A stretch of DNA of 64,000 bases from Medicago truncatula (lineage: Eukaryota; Streptophyta; Magnoliopsida; Fabales; Fabaceae), in the NCBI RefSeq assembly GCF_003473485.1, contig NC_053045.1, positions 29,238,494 through 29,302,493 on the forward strand, written 5' to 3'. This document shows, piece by piece, positions 1 through 13,200 of this stretch (within the stretch, counting starts at the first letter, position 1; each line of letters opens with the position of its first letter). Both the position numbers and the translations under genes were made by a program. Under the pieces are notes generated by a model, which searched no databases, was not told the DNA's origin, and worked only from the letters and a program-made list of their open reading frames with translations.

Positions 1-57
1 TGACTTAATTTTGTGGTCATGAATTGAACTTTTTTTTTTTTCTTTATTGAATTTCAG

Positions 58-2777
58 GATGTTCTATTTTTTCTTTGAATCAAGAAAAAATAATAAGGAT
101 GCCCCAGTTGTGATATGGTTGACTGGAGGTCCAGGTTGCAGTAGTGAACTAGCTTTGTTTTATGAGAATGGTCCTTTTAAAATAGCCAATAACTTGTCTC
201 TTGTGTGGAATGATTATGGTTGGGACAAGGTAATAACATTCAATTCTTATGAAATATATTTGTTATGATTTTGTATCATGTGGTTATATTGCAAACCTTG
301 ATACTAACTCGAGCCGTATCTGAGGTAGGGCGATAGTTCTAGGCTCAAAAATAAGTACGAAATATGGGTCCTAATTTTTTTTTGGGGTCTATTAAGCCCT
401 AAAATAATTTGCTTAGTTGTTAAAGGGAGGTGTGCTCGATAGTAACGGGCTTTGTTTCAAAGCATTTTATATCAAGTTTGATGTTTATATATATTTATTA
501 GTTAAAATTCAAATTGTAGGTTTGTCCTGGACCACTAAAATATCAGAAACGGCCTAATACTAACGTATCAACAAATTTAGTTGATCCAGACACGATCACA
601 GTTGTGATGTTGTTATAAATAAGTCTAAAATCTTATAAATCACGGTCGACAACCGTAAATTTTAGATATATTTAGTCCAACATCACAACTATGATCAATC
701 ATATAAACTTGAGAATCAAGTTGATAAATATAGCATACCAAAGACATTGATTGACAATGAGAATCAAGTTGTTACACCAAATTTGTTTTCTTATTGACAT
801 TATGACTAAAGGTGTTTTTTTCATTTTGTAGGCATCAAATATTCTATTTGTTGACCAACCCATTGGGACAGGATTTAGTTACACTTCTAATGAAGATGAT
901 ATTCCACATGATGAAACTGGTGTTAGCAATGATTTGTACGATTTCTTGCAGGTATATATATCATTTTCCTAATTAATATCTTAGAACCATTAATCCTTAT
1001 ATACCACATGTTGTGTATATATTATATATGATGAGATTAACAAAATTTTTATTATTAATAATCATAGGAGTTTTTCAAGCAGCACCCTAAGTTCATCAAG
1101 AATGACTTCTATATTACTGGAGAATCATATGCTGGACACTATGTTCCTGCTCTTGCATCTAGGGTTCACCATGGAAATAAAGGCAAAAAAGGGATTACCA
1201 TAAACCTCAAGGTCATACAACATCCTATTAATTTTATACAATCCGTGATCGACGATACATAAGATTTGATGTCTCTATTGCGGACTTTATTAATACTGCA
1301 TTTTGATCTCGACAAATGACGATCATAACGCAACTTTCAATCTTGCGGCAACTTAAACAATTGTCTATGATTAAGATAGGATTATTATTTGTTTTTTCTT
1401 GCATGTTTTGATTAAAATTGATTCGAATACAATTACAGGGTTTTGCCATAGGTAATGGGTTGACCAATCCAGCAATTCAGTACCAAGAATACTCTCAGTT
1501 TGCATTTGATAACAAAATGATTACAAAGCAAGATCAAGCTGATATCAACAAGTTGATCCCTGATTGCGAGGTTGCCATAAAAACTTGCGGTACAAGATAC
1601 CTTTTACACTCTTATCACACCCATTTTTACTAGTATTGTCAAATAGCACGGCTATAGCGTGATAGAATTTGAAGCTATTGTTCTGCAATACACTATTTGG
1701 TACAAAGTGTTGTCTATGATAATGTAGTGTGACAAAATTTGAACAAACTACAATTTTTCGCGTTTTGTGAATAACAAACTTATTTTATTTGAATTGGCAG
1801 AGAGTAAAGGTGGAGAAAGTTGCTCGTCAGCCTTATACCAATGCGAACAGATAATCAATAATATTTTGTCCATTTCTGGTAACGTTAACGTAAGTACCAA
1901 GTAATCATGTCTAAAAAAATTATTTGATCTTAAATAATTTTTCAGCTATAGTTTAATTAAATTAAATTGAAAAATTGTAAATTGCAGTACTATGACATAA
2001 GAAAGAAATGTCAAGGACCACTGTGTTATGACTTCTCAAATTTAGAGAAACTTCTAAACAAAAAGACAGTTAGGGATGCTTTAGGTGTTGGGGACATAGA
2101 CTTTGTGTCATGCAGCAGAGTGGTGTATAATGCAATGTTGCAAGATTGGATGAGAAACTTTGAAGTGGATATTCCTGAACTTCTTGAGGATGGAATTAAG
2201 GTTCTTATATATGCTGGGGAATTTGACTTTATTTGCAATTGGCTTGGTAAGTGACCGTCTTGATTTTTTTTTCTGGGTCAAGTAGTCTGTGGTTCGAATC
2301 CCAGCCCCTGCAAATAAGAGTGCATTGTCCCTGCCAACCTCAAAGAAACTATTATTATTTAATGTGACAATAATAAATTTGCTATTTTATTCTCACTTGG
2401 GCAGGAAATTCAAAATGGGTTCATGCAATGGGGTGGTCAGGTCAAAAACAGTTCGCGGCATCGAAAACAGTTCAATTTGTTGTTGATGGTACACAAGCAG
2501 GATTGTTGAATAGTTATGGACCTCTCTCTTTTCTAAAGGTTAGTTATTATAGTTTTTGTTTATGAGATAGTTAGTTATTATAGTTAGTATTTGATAACTA
2601 ACTATAAATATTTTTCTTGAGCGTGACATTGTTGATTTAATTTTTGGTTAATTTTATTTATGTGATGTGTAACAGGTGAATGGGGCAGGACATATGGTCC
2701 CTATGGATCAACCAAAAGCTGCACTTCAGATGTTGGCAAACTGGATGCATGGGAACTTGAATAGGACAAGTATTTAA
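58..2777 (+). CDS. Serine carboxypeptidase-like protein (SCPL48/49 type), 5' partial
   Basis: Eight exons are readable: 58-229, 832-951, 1068-1211, 1439-1589, 1801-1889, 1988-2246, 2405-2538 and 2676-2777 (TAA). The first coding exon (signal and propeptide) lies left of the window, whose first bases are intron ending in a poly-T/AG acceptor. The joined protein has the oxyanion motif GGPGCSS in the first visible exon, the catalytic serine in GESYAG (third), the catalytic aspartate in [10 protein letters not shown] (sixth) and the histidine in [11 protein letters not shown] (last). Peptidase family S10 enzymes of this clade are vacuolar or secreted carboxypeptidases. All exons except the last match the downstream paralogue base for base in length, so the two are a tandem duplication. 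Nothing visible breaks the gene. Substrate is unknown. Confidence 0.93.
594..700. repeat. Imperfect inverted repeat in an SCPL intron
   Basis: The stretch starting gatcacagttgtgatgttg is mirrored by caacatcacaactatgatc about 60 bases later, with complementary inner parts (agtctaaaat and attttagatatattt), so it can fold into a stem. It lies in the intron between exons 58-229 and 832-951. The shape fits a small foldback MITE. No target duplication was found, so the class is open. Confidence 0.5.
2278..2345 (+). mobile_element. SINE 3' fragment in an SCPL intron
   Basis: A tRNA-like B box (ggttcgaatcc) is followed by cagcccctgcaaataa and a tail like that of the SINE at 17985-18122 (ccccgacccctgcatataa, then ccta/ctgccaac). 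The A box and head are missing or too degraded to recognise. It sits in the intron between exons 1988-2246 and 2405-2538, does not touch the splice sites, and is absent from the paralogous intron of the downstream gene. Confidence 0.55.
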
Positions 2778-4786
2778 TTTATCTGTCAATCATGTCTAGA
2801 TTAAAATCAAAACATCCTCTAACATTGAGATAAGGATCACAACTTTGTTGTGTACATGACTTTTATGTATAATGTTTGGAGGGTGAAATTTATGTTCCTA
2901 TTTTCAAATTCTCAGTTTACTTTTATCCTACTCTCAACAAACAAACAAAAATTGAAGGGGCATTTTGCCCCAGGCCATTAAAAAAACAAAAAAATTTAAG
3001 GATGAAATCAATGATATTAAGATCAGATCGGGCTGGCCGGTTCAACTAGAAACCAATGTGTGGTCCAATTCGATCATCACAAAAGAATCTTTGGTGATAA
3101 AGAATCTGAAAATAAAATTTAACCAAACAGATCAGTTTAGATTTGGCATATCATTCGTTTCATAGAAAATGAAAATATTAATTGTGCAGTCAACAAATAT
3201 TTGACTTTTTATGTTTCAAAAAAAAAAATGCGACAGTCCATAAGTTCTATATCAACGGGTAAAAAAGCTAAAATTGCTAGGCAACATAATTATATGATAC
3301 CTCAAAAATTCTGTCTCAATTGTTAGCAAAGTTTCCTCTCCTTTCACTTTCCGTTTCATTGACAATTGAAAATGCACTCTTCCTCTCTCTATTGATCTTC
3401 AAAACCAGTACACATGAGCAAAAGTATAACCATGCAAGTGAATAGTTTTGGTTGCATGTTTTGCATCTTATGGATTTTTTTTTTGTTGACAAATGCGTGT
3501 AATGGATTCAACATTATATGATATGATGATTTTCTACTTCAATATCGCCTGCGGATTCATTTTTCTTATTTCGCTGTAGATTTTCTTGCAGATTCACGCT
3601 AGGCGTCCTGGAATTCCTCTTAAGGTGCAGTATTATCCTTAGATTTTATTCATACTTAACTGCAAAGCATTGCGCTGTATGTATCGCGGTTGTGTGCTTT
3701 TACTCCACTTTTAATGAGAGTTCGGTGCCACTCCAATGAACGATGTCATAAATTTTGGAGGGTTACCAAATTACATAGCGGGAAAAGATAGAGTCAAAAC
3801 GGGAGGCCAAATTTACACAGTTGTGATATTTGGCGTCAAAAGTGTCGTTAAGTCTTTTATTTACTTGTTCATAGCATTCAAATTGTTCTTTTATTTACTT
3901 TTTCTCCTTTCATATGGAGTATGGCATTGCTTATCTTCATATGCTAATTTTACGACCTTTTTATTTACGGATTCGTGTCATTGAGGGTGCTACTTGTTCT
4001 GATTATTTTTTTCTGCTCTCTTTGCTTCATTTTGTCTCTATTTAGTTTGTCTAATATATCCGTTTTATACTCATTCTGATAAAATTTCTTTACCGAACTA
4101 TGCCATTTGAATGAGTGTTTTGAATTGTGCTTATTTAATATTTTTTTGTATTTCTTAGGTCTTCAGTAGGATGAAAACTTGGAGGAACCCAAAATGATCA
4201 AGTTGCGGTGTTGCAATGCACTTTTTAAGGTGATTTACTATCAAATCGCAATTGCGGCCTGATGCGGGTGCGGACATTGTCAAACCCACACTATTGTGGC
4301 CGATCGTGTTATGTGGTCCGCAATTTGAAACTACGGATTGTAGTGCATTGCGAATGTTGGACTCTCAAGGTTTGTCAATCCTCAAGGATTGATCCCCATG
4401 TGAGGAATGTTGCTTTGTATACCTTATTTTCATTATAATTTGATTCTTGGATTTTTACTGAATTTGTTTTTTAGCTTTTGAGTTGAGGGGTTTGAAGATT
4501 TAATCACTGATTGCTAGACTCATAAGGAGGTTATTAAAGGGAATATAAGTTTACATAAATAAGTGATATACGTGAGAAGGAGCTGAATTGGCTTCTAGGT
4601 ATCATGAGAAGGATTTACTTGGGAATTTAAAATAGATTATTGAGAAGGACATACACATTAATGCAGCTGTAGAAGTGATTCTAGCTAGATTATTGAAAGT
4701 TTACAATTATAAAACCAAATTATATTATTCCTTAAACCTTTCAATACTTCCTATGGGTTACTTTGCATAGCCAATGCTTTACAAAC
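2778..4786. other. Intergenic region between tandem SCPL genes
   Basis: About 2 kb of AT-rich spacer. The first 100-150 bases are probably the 3' UTR of the upstream gene. Around 4200-4360 is a GC-richer patch with repeated gcggcc/gcggt-like words that looks like dispersed repeat material. An open frame at 3736-3984 has no recognisable domain and codon use like the spacer. No RNA gene or clear element boundary was seen. Confidence 0.5.
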
Positions 4787-4826
4787 TTTGCCATTGCATC
4801 ACTCTTTCCTCTTAAAAGACAGCAAC

Positions 4827-7366
4827 ATGGGATTCTCAGAAACCTCCCTGTCTGTTTTGCTATTGTTCATTTTATTTTCTTCCTTGTATGCAACTTCACG
4901 CATCACACATCATCGACATAATCCAACAAGTTTTTCACCAAATCAACGAGCAGAAAAGCTCATTAGAAGCCTTAACTTATTCCCAAAGAATCCGGTTAAG
5001 ATGATACATGGTCATTCTGTCCTTGATGATTTTGTCCCTGGAAAGATCGTGGAGAAAAAGTTCTCGTTTTTTGGTCATTCTGATGGGCTTTCTATTGATA
5101 ATCTTGGTCACCATGCCGGATACTATTCACTTCCTCATTCCAAAGCTGCTAGGTAACTAAATCAATATCATTACCATTGTTTACAAGTTTGTGTTAATTA
5201 CGTGGTCATGAATTAAAAAAAAAATCTTTATTGAATTACAGGATGTTCTACTATTTCTTTAAATCAAGAAACAATACTAATGATGACCCGGTTGTGATAT
5301 GGTTGGCTGGAGGTCCTGGTTGCAGCGGTGCAATACCTTTGTTTTATGAGAACGGTCCTTTTAAAATTGCCAATAACTTGTCTCTTGTATGGAATGACTA
5401 TGGCTGGGATAAGGTAATGACAGTCAATTCCTACGAAATGCCTTCATTTTCATTAAGCACGTGTCACGAGTTTACAATGGTTCTAGATTGAGATTGCTGT
5501 CACAGTTGCTGTTATACTGCAAGACCCTATATTGCGATAAAATATGGGCAAATGTGACCGATACGGCCACAATTACAGTTGTGGTGGTGCTGCTGCTGCT
5601 GATAATGATGATGATGATGAACCTATACAAGACACATTCGTATATAGACTCATACCAAAGACATTGGTTAACAAAGAGAACCAAGTCGTTACACCAAAAT
5701 ATGGTTTCTTATTGACATCATCGATAACGTGTTTCTCAATTTGCAGGCATCCAATATTATTTACATTGACCAACCCATTGGGACAGGTTTCAGCTACACT
5801 TCTGATGATAGTGATATTCGACATGATCAAACTAGTATTAGCAACGACTTGTACGACTTCTTGCAGGTATATATAGTAACATTTTTCCTATTAGAAATTT
5901 AGAAGAATTGAGGACATATGAAGCATATGTTGTGCATAAATTATATATGAGATTAACTATGTTTTTTTTTAATCACAGGAGTTTTTTAAGCAGCACCCTG
6001 AATTCGTTAAGAACGACTTTTATATTACTGGAGAATCATACGCTGGACACTTTGCTCCAGCTCTTGCATCACGAATTCGCCGAGGAAATAAAGATAAAGA
6101 AGGAATTATTATAAACCTCAAGGTCTTACACTATTTCTTATTAACAGTTTAAATCTTTGTTTATGATTCTGAAAGGATTATTAATTGTAGTGCCTTGTAT
6201 GTTTTGATTAATTTGATTATAATATAATAACAGGGTTTTGCTGTTGGGAATGGAATGACCAACCCAAGAATTCAGTACCTAGCATACCCGCAGTATGCAC
6301 TTGATATGAAATTGATTGCAAAGGAAGATCAAGACGATATCAACAAGTTGATGCCAAAATGTCATGATGCAATAAAAACTTGCGGTACAAGATACCTTAT
6401 ACATTTTTATCACAACCATTTTTACTACTATTGTTAAATAACGTCTGTAGCTCTATAGCGTAGTAGAATTTGAAGAAGTCGATTATGTTCTGATACACGC
6501 TATTTTGATTTATGTTTGATCTGTCAGAAGCTGGAGGTAAAGAAAGTTGCTTGTTAGCTTTCAAACAGTGTGAGGGTGTAACAAATGATATCTTGTCCAT
6601 TGCTGGCAACATTAATGTTAGTAATCAAGACTAAACAAAACATGTTTTATTTATATTTTAGATAACAATTCAGCTAGAAATTTTATTTAAATTATATCTT
6701 GTAAATTGTAGCATTATGACATCAGAAAGACATGTCATGGAGACTTATGTTATGACTTTTCAAATGTGATGAAACTTTTGAATGAAAAGACAGTTAAGGA
6801 TGCTTTAGGTGTTGGGGACATAGAGTTTGTTTCATGCAGCAAAATAGTGTATGATGCTTTACAGCAAGATTGGATGAAGAACCATGAAGTAGATATTCCT
6901 TCACTTCTTGAAGAAGGAATCAAGGTTCTTATATATGTTGGAGAATTTGATCTTCTTTGCAATTGGCTTGGTGAGTTAGTCAACCAAATTTATAATGTCT
7001 TGCAATTCATTCGAATATATGCTAAATATATTGATCGGGCAGGGAATTCGAATTGGGTTCATGCCATGGAGTGGTCGGGTCGAAACCAGTTTGTGGCGGC
7101 CAAAACAGTTCCATTTTTGGTTGATGGTGCTAAAGCAGGATTGTTGAATAGTTATGGACCTCTTTCTTTTCTAAAGGTTAGTTAAAGTTAGTATTAAATA
7201 CATTTTTTTTTCTAGAGTACTGTGGCATTGTTGATTCTATTTATGGTTACATTTATTTATGTGTTGTGTGCAATAGGTGAATGATGCTGGACATATGGTC
7301 CCTATGGATCAACCAAAAGCTGCATTACAGATGTTGGTAAACTGGATGCAAGGAAAACTTAACTAG
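4827..7366 (+). CDS. Serine carboxypeptidase-like protein (SCPL48/49 type), complete
   Basis: Nine exons: 4827-5152, 5242-5413, 5747-5866, 5979-6122, 6234-6384, 6528-6616, 6712-6970, 7043-7176 and 7277-7366 (TAG). They total 1485 bases, 494 residues, normal for S10 peptidases. I chose the ATG at 4827 because the next residues (MGFSETSLSVLLLFILFSSL) form a signal peptide; an in-frame ATG at 4788 would add 13 residues ahead of it. A propeptide follows, then GGPGCSG, GESYAG (Ser), EFDLLCNWLG (Asp) and [11 protein letters not shown] (His), so the triad is complete. The residue after GGPGCS is Gly rather than the Ser of the upstream copy. A TATA-like ttataaaa lies near 4708. It is the second member of a tandem pair and is expected to enter the secretory pathway to the vacuole or apoplast. 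Confidence 0.94.
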
Positions 7367-10207
7367 ACAAGTGTGTAATTTGTCTCTTAATTGATACAAT
7401 CATGTCAAGATTAAAATCTAAACATCCTCTGATATAGATAGTGATATTCATGTTTCAAGATTCTGGTTTTATGTATACTTGTATGGGATCAAGTATCGAT
7501 TTTTGTTGATAGAATGTGTGAATTGAAATGGTAGATAGAGTAAAATACTATTGAATAGTAGAGTATATTGGTAAGTTTGATTTGAGAAACACTAAAGTCA
7601 CACATTGCTTAGTTTACACACATTGATTAGTTTTCAATGTTATATAAAGATGTTCATGTCTCATTCCAAAGCACATCAAAACTCCACGCATTTCTAAGTT
7701 TTCTTTCTCCTACTCGACGTCAATGCACTTTCGAGTCACTTCTCTCATTTCTTTTTTGTCCTTACCGTAATTTTGTCCCTTCCGATTTTATTTTTGTCCA
7801 TTTAGAGAAATTGTTCCTTAGGTGTTTAGAGTGCTCATAATACAAGTGTCCCTTCGATGCTTAGATTAGTCATATTATCATTGTTCCTTCAGGTTAAGAG
7901 TGGTCATAGTTCTTGAAATTAAACCCACTATTTAAAGCAAAATGTTTTTGGATTTGTAGTCTGCATATATGAAGATGTGAAGCTAATTTGATATGATTGA
8001 GTTTTCGCACAAAACTATAATATGAAATACAAGAACTATAAAGTTTAACATATTATTCAAGAGTATTGGTAAGAATTTACTATTGATTTTGAAGAGACAT
8101 ATTCACGTGATGTGAATTCAAGAACTTTTCCATATTTAATTAAGTTTAGTAGTACTTGAAAGATTCAATTTATAAAAAAGATTTGTTTTGTTTTTTTGAA
8201 GGATAAAAAAGATTTGTTACAGTGCATTTGTATGGTTCACTTAATATTGATGATTATATGAAACTCCTAGAAAAAATTTAATTTTTGCGAGATGTATAAT
8301 TTGGACTACCGAGGAGATGAACTAATCCAAATGAATGTCTCTTAATGTACTCAAACAACAATCAATATGTAGGTTGTATAAAATTCTTGGTGAGTATTAC
8401 AAAATGAGGGATATGTGAATGAAACCCTTTGTCCATTTTTTAGAAAGACTAATGATATTTGTACAACAATTTTATGATAACTTTTGAGAAAACATTCTAA
8501 ATTGAAGTTGTTATAGTTGATGTCCTTGAGAGCTTCTGAAATATGTTTGATTGAAGCAATAGTTTAAGATGAAACCGTTTCTCTCAAACTTACAAATTCA
8601 ATATTTGAAGAGTAATCTTTTATGAATCATGAAACTTATATAGCAAAAGTGTTAATAGGGTTTTATATGCACAAATCACATATCTTACAAGGACACTTCT
8701 GATTGAAGGAGTGTCCTGATGTCCGACACGACATCCTGATGTCCGACACCGACACAACATCAACATTTATGATTACATTAAATTATATTATTTTTTAAAA
8801 ATTTTATCCGTATCGACGTGTTTGTGTCTGTGTCTATGTCCGTGCTTCATAACAAATCACATTTGTTGTGCACTCCAATAGTTCTACGGTCGCTAGACCG
8901 GAACAAAGATATGTTTAGAACTTGAAAAAAAATATGAATAACTAATTGATCATGAAGTAGTATATTTTAGTTTAATTTGGAGGCAATAGTCTGTCTTGAT
9001 AATTATAAATATTTTCATTTACAACTTGTTGTCAATCTATTAACAATATATTGGTCTCACTCACACAAAGATATTGAAATGAAGTCAAGCCTATACTTTT
9101 TTTACATTAGATATAAAAGTTATATGTCTAATCCTCGTAATGAAATATTAGCACTACATTAGACATGTCGAAAATATATTTTGGTTGGGGTATGATTCAA
9201 CACACATAAGGGATTTATCGTTTTTCTTCTAGAAAATGTTACTGCATTAATTTTATGAGGATAATATATTAATATTGCATGAACTATTAATTTGGAAATA
9301 AAAAAAAAAAGTATAACAAAGGAGATAGCATGGGTAAGTACAAAAGGTGCAAATTTTCTCATGTCAACTAATTCTTAGTAGTTTACCTACTCGTGGGAAC
9401 TTATTTAGAAGGATAGTGTGTGTTGTATGAAGTGAATTCGGATTGTGTGCGGTGTCGAAGGATCCTTGAAGTGGAAGACCACTTATTTTGTAGATGTAGT
9501 TTTGTTTGAGGAATTTGATACTTGATTTTTAAGTGAATCGGAATTTAGTACTTGATTTTTAAGTGAATCGAAATTTGGTATTTGATATTGTCAGGAAAGG
9601 TGCACTTTTTTTTTTATTGCGTTTAATCATCTTTGAACAAAAAATATCGTAAATGGTGAATTTTTATTCGGCGTGCAATTATTTGAAAAATATAGAAGGC
9701 TTGGAGTTAGATTATCTTCTCTTCAAAAATTCCACACATGGAAGAGATATTTGAAGATATCAAAGCTATCTCTTGAAAGTGGTTTATCTCTAAAGAGAGG
9801 TGAATTAATTTTTACCTTATCTTTAATATTGCCACCTTGAATTTTTCATTCTATCTAATCTAATAAATTTTGATGTAAAAAAAAAGATATGGAGGCATAA
9901 GTTACTTTAATTTTGTCACTTATGTATTATTTTAGTTTTATATTTTTTGAAGGAGCAGTTTTTCTTGCTAGTTTAAGGAAGAGAAGAACAGAAAAACATC
10001 GAAACGCACGCACGCACGAGTCCAAAGTTTAAACAAAACATAAGTACACACACTGACACAGGTGTTGTGTCCTAAGTAACATTGGTTCCTCATGAACTCA
10101 AACTCAAACCTTAAACCTTCCTCCTCAATCTTCAACACCTCATCAATCGCCACCGTTTGGGATAGAACGAACTTTCTAGATTTGAGTTTTTGGTAGAGTT
10201 TGATCTC
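7367..10207. other. Intergenic region with minor repeats
   Basis: About 2.8 kb of AT-rich spacer after the SCPL pair. Near 8697-8850 is a patch of repeated gtccgacac/gtgtctgtgtc words, at both ends of an AT-rich core, resembling a dispersed legume repeat. A 30 bp unit is repeated in tandem at 9510-9569. Open frames here are short and show no domains. The last 200 bases probably hold the 5' UTR of the methyltransferase gene. Confidence 0.45.
9510..9595. repeat. 30 bp tandem repeat, 2 full copies plus a partial
   Basis: The unit containing tacttgatttttaagtgaat occurs at 9510-9539 and 9540-9569 with a few differences, followed by a decayed partial copy. It is non-coding. Confidence 0.7.
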
Positions 10208-13200
10208 ATGGAAGCTGATAGGTATCCTTTATAACCCGAATTCGACCTTTGCACGAGTTGAACATATAGAATTAAGAGAATTCAATGATTTTTTCTTCTT
10301 TTTTGAAAACTATATATAATTGTAAATGTTTCTTTCATAATGTTTTACCAGATTAAATACCCCAACCACTTTTGAGATGCCATTGGAAGTTTTGGGCCAT
10401 GATTTGCTATTTGCTCAGGTATTAAAGTTACCCCTTTTGAGTTGTACAATTTTAATGGATGCAAATTTTAAGACATGTGCCTTATTCTGCTTCAACTTAT
10501 AGGCATTCAGATAGTTATGTGTTTATATCTCTCTAATCTGACTCTTTTGTTTTGAATAGGACCCCAACTCTAAGCACCATGGAACTACAATATGGGATGC
10601 ATCACTTGTATTTGCAAAGTTTCTTGTAAGTTGTCTATCTTCGTTAAATGCTCTGGTCATTTTTTCATGAATTAGATTGTTAGATCTTAAGTTGTTTTTC
10701 TTTAGATGATGTTATAATTTAATTGGTTTACTCTAGATTATCAATTATTAAAGCATATATATGCATGCCTTATACTTTTGGGGTGTACATGAAGATGAAG
10801 TATAGTGATAAGGTTAAAAGGCTAGATGTCCATATAATAGTCCCAAATTTCGCTACTGTGGCCAGACAGCCACGGATGGGTTCACGGGTACTGGTTTACG
10901 GACATACTTTTGCGAATTGGTTCGTTCAAATTCGTACACAACTCGCAAAGCATGGTAATAGCTCAGAAAGAAATCGGTATCAAAACCACTTAATTGAGTA
11001 AAGGACGCCACGCTATAATTTGTTGTCTGTTTTACACTGCTCTTTATAGATAATCTTGCCCCCTATTGTTCACAAACTTTTGATGTGGCAGTATGATAGG
11101 ACCTTAAATGAGAAATGTAGGCCAGATGGTCTCTTAGCACAGCAGCAACCCATAGGCCCATTATTTAGAGGGTTATTGCTAGAAAGAATAGGAACGGGGA
11201 GAGTGGGATTATCCACGTCACGGGGAGTGAGAGATATGCTAACAGTGTAGAGGGATTGTGTTATAGGGGTGCTGTCGTGCTGAGTAGAGAGAGAGGGAGG
11301 TATGGATCAGAATCATTCAGTTGGTTAGGGAAGAGAGCATTGGTTCTCGGATGAGCTTTGCTCTGTGGACAATATGGTCTTCATCTATTGTATTTTACTT
11401 TGATTTCTGGAAATTATACACACTCTATTTTCCATTATTGCTCTGTTTTCTTTCATTTATCGTTTCTGTAATCTGGGTTCGCATCAGATTATTCTAGCTT
11501 GTTGGTTTGAAAGATTAAACTATAAGGACTTATGTTATGTAATGTCAACATTTTCACTGTGGGACTATTCTTATTCCCATTATTATTAGCTGTTGTGTTT
11601 AGTTTATTATATATTTTATACTAATTGTTAAATTGTTGATAAATTAGTAATAATTCCTTTAAAATCAGCGTAATTGATTTTAGCAATGTGTAATAAACTT
11701 CAAATTTAGCAAATCTTTTTAGTGTTATATCTTCAATGTGTAATCAAATCAGCGTAATTGATTTCAAGTTAATTTTATTGAATTTTGTTTTTTGGTAGAT
11801 AGACAAAATGGCAATACCCCGGTCACGGCGTCCAGCCTAGCAATTTCGGCATTTTTGCCAGTTGAGCTAGGACTTGTGGACATTGAAATTTATATTTAAA
11901 GCATGTGCTTTATTGTTTTTAACTAGACTAGATAAAAAAATATTGATAACATACCAATAAAAATATTAGAACTTACCACGAACCCAAATACTGTACCGAC
12001 TATGTATACCGTCCACCTCCCGAAACTTGTACCATGTACCAAAGCGAATTGCGAACCAGGTGACTTTCCTTGGATTTATTTTGGAAATTGTACATGAATT
12101 AAATTAATTAGAAAGTATATACACCTTTGTCACCCATAGTTCTTTTGCTTCCAGGAAGTAAAGAGCATCGAGAAAAGAGATAACTTATATGACATGAATT
12201 AAAACTTAAAAGAAAACACATTTGCTCTCTTCTTTGGGTTGGATCCTTTGAGATTTATCTAGGTCATGAAGTTCTTTAGATATTTCATTGACTTTATCTT
12301 CCCTTGTAATTTTTTAACCTTACATTATTGTAATTCCTTATAATGTATCTTATATAATTTTAGGAACGGAATTGCAGAAAAGGAAGATTTTCCCCTGCTA
12401 AACTTAAAGGAAAACGTGTAATAGAACTAGGAGCTGGCTGTGGTGTTTCCGGGTTTGGTAAGTTTTTTCAAATTATTATTAAAAACTTGTTTATTGAATT
12501 AGTCAACTGTGCATAAATGCACTAGTTGGTTAAAATTGATCTAAGCTATACTCGATTTTATTACTTTCTTTGGCTGTTGTTGCCTAGGCTGATCTGCGCT
12601 TCCTTTGCAGCCATGGCTATGCTGGGTTGTGATGTTATAGTTACAGACCAAAAGGAGGTTTTGCCATTATTACAAAGAAACGTCGATCGTAATATTTCAA
12701 GGGTTATGCAAAAGAATCCTGGTTTGTTTCAAACTTTTGAACTATCTTTTTGGACCTTGCTATAGTATTTAATCTTTTGTGATTGTGTTGTGTATTTGAA
12801 TGATGATAGTATCTCACCCAAAAATCGTCTGCTTCCAGAGTTATTTGGCTCAATCAAGGTTTCCGAGCTTCAATGGGGAGACGAGAGTCACATTAAGGCC
12901 GTTGGTCCTCCATTTGACTACATTATTGGCACCGACGTTGTAAGTGTTAAAACAAACCTTTCTTCATACATAGTAGAATGAATAAATTAACTCATTGACC
13001 AATTATTATTTTATTGGCAAAAACTCATTAACCAAATATTAAATGTCTTTTTAATCTTAACATAATCCTACTTTTTGTTTTACTTTATTTCATTGAAGGT
13101 TTATGTAGAACATCTATTGGAGCCTCTATTGCAGACAATACTTGCTTTATCTGGACCTAGGACAACTACAGTGGTATGTTACTCTACTATTTATAATTAA

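Noticed and set aside
2280-2330. Possible tRNA gene because of ggttcgaatcc
   Set aside because: Only the B box is present with no cloverleaf; it matches SINE text elsewhere in the window.
3736-3984. Open frame of 82 codons between the SCPL genes
   Set aside because: No homology recognised, hydrophobic run-on typical of AT-rich spacer, no splice partners, and no second copy beside the paralogue.
5461-5876. Overlapping open frames on both strands in the second SCPL gene
   Set aside because: They lie across an intron and exon in the wrong frame; the real exon is 5747-5866.
12787-12838. Methyltransferase exon 6 starting at gatgatag|tatctc
   Set aside because: That acceptor breaks the frame with exon 5; the acceptor at cttccag|agtta keeps it and matches the family text.
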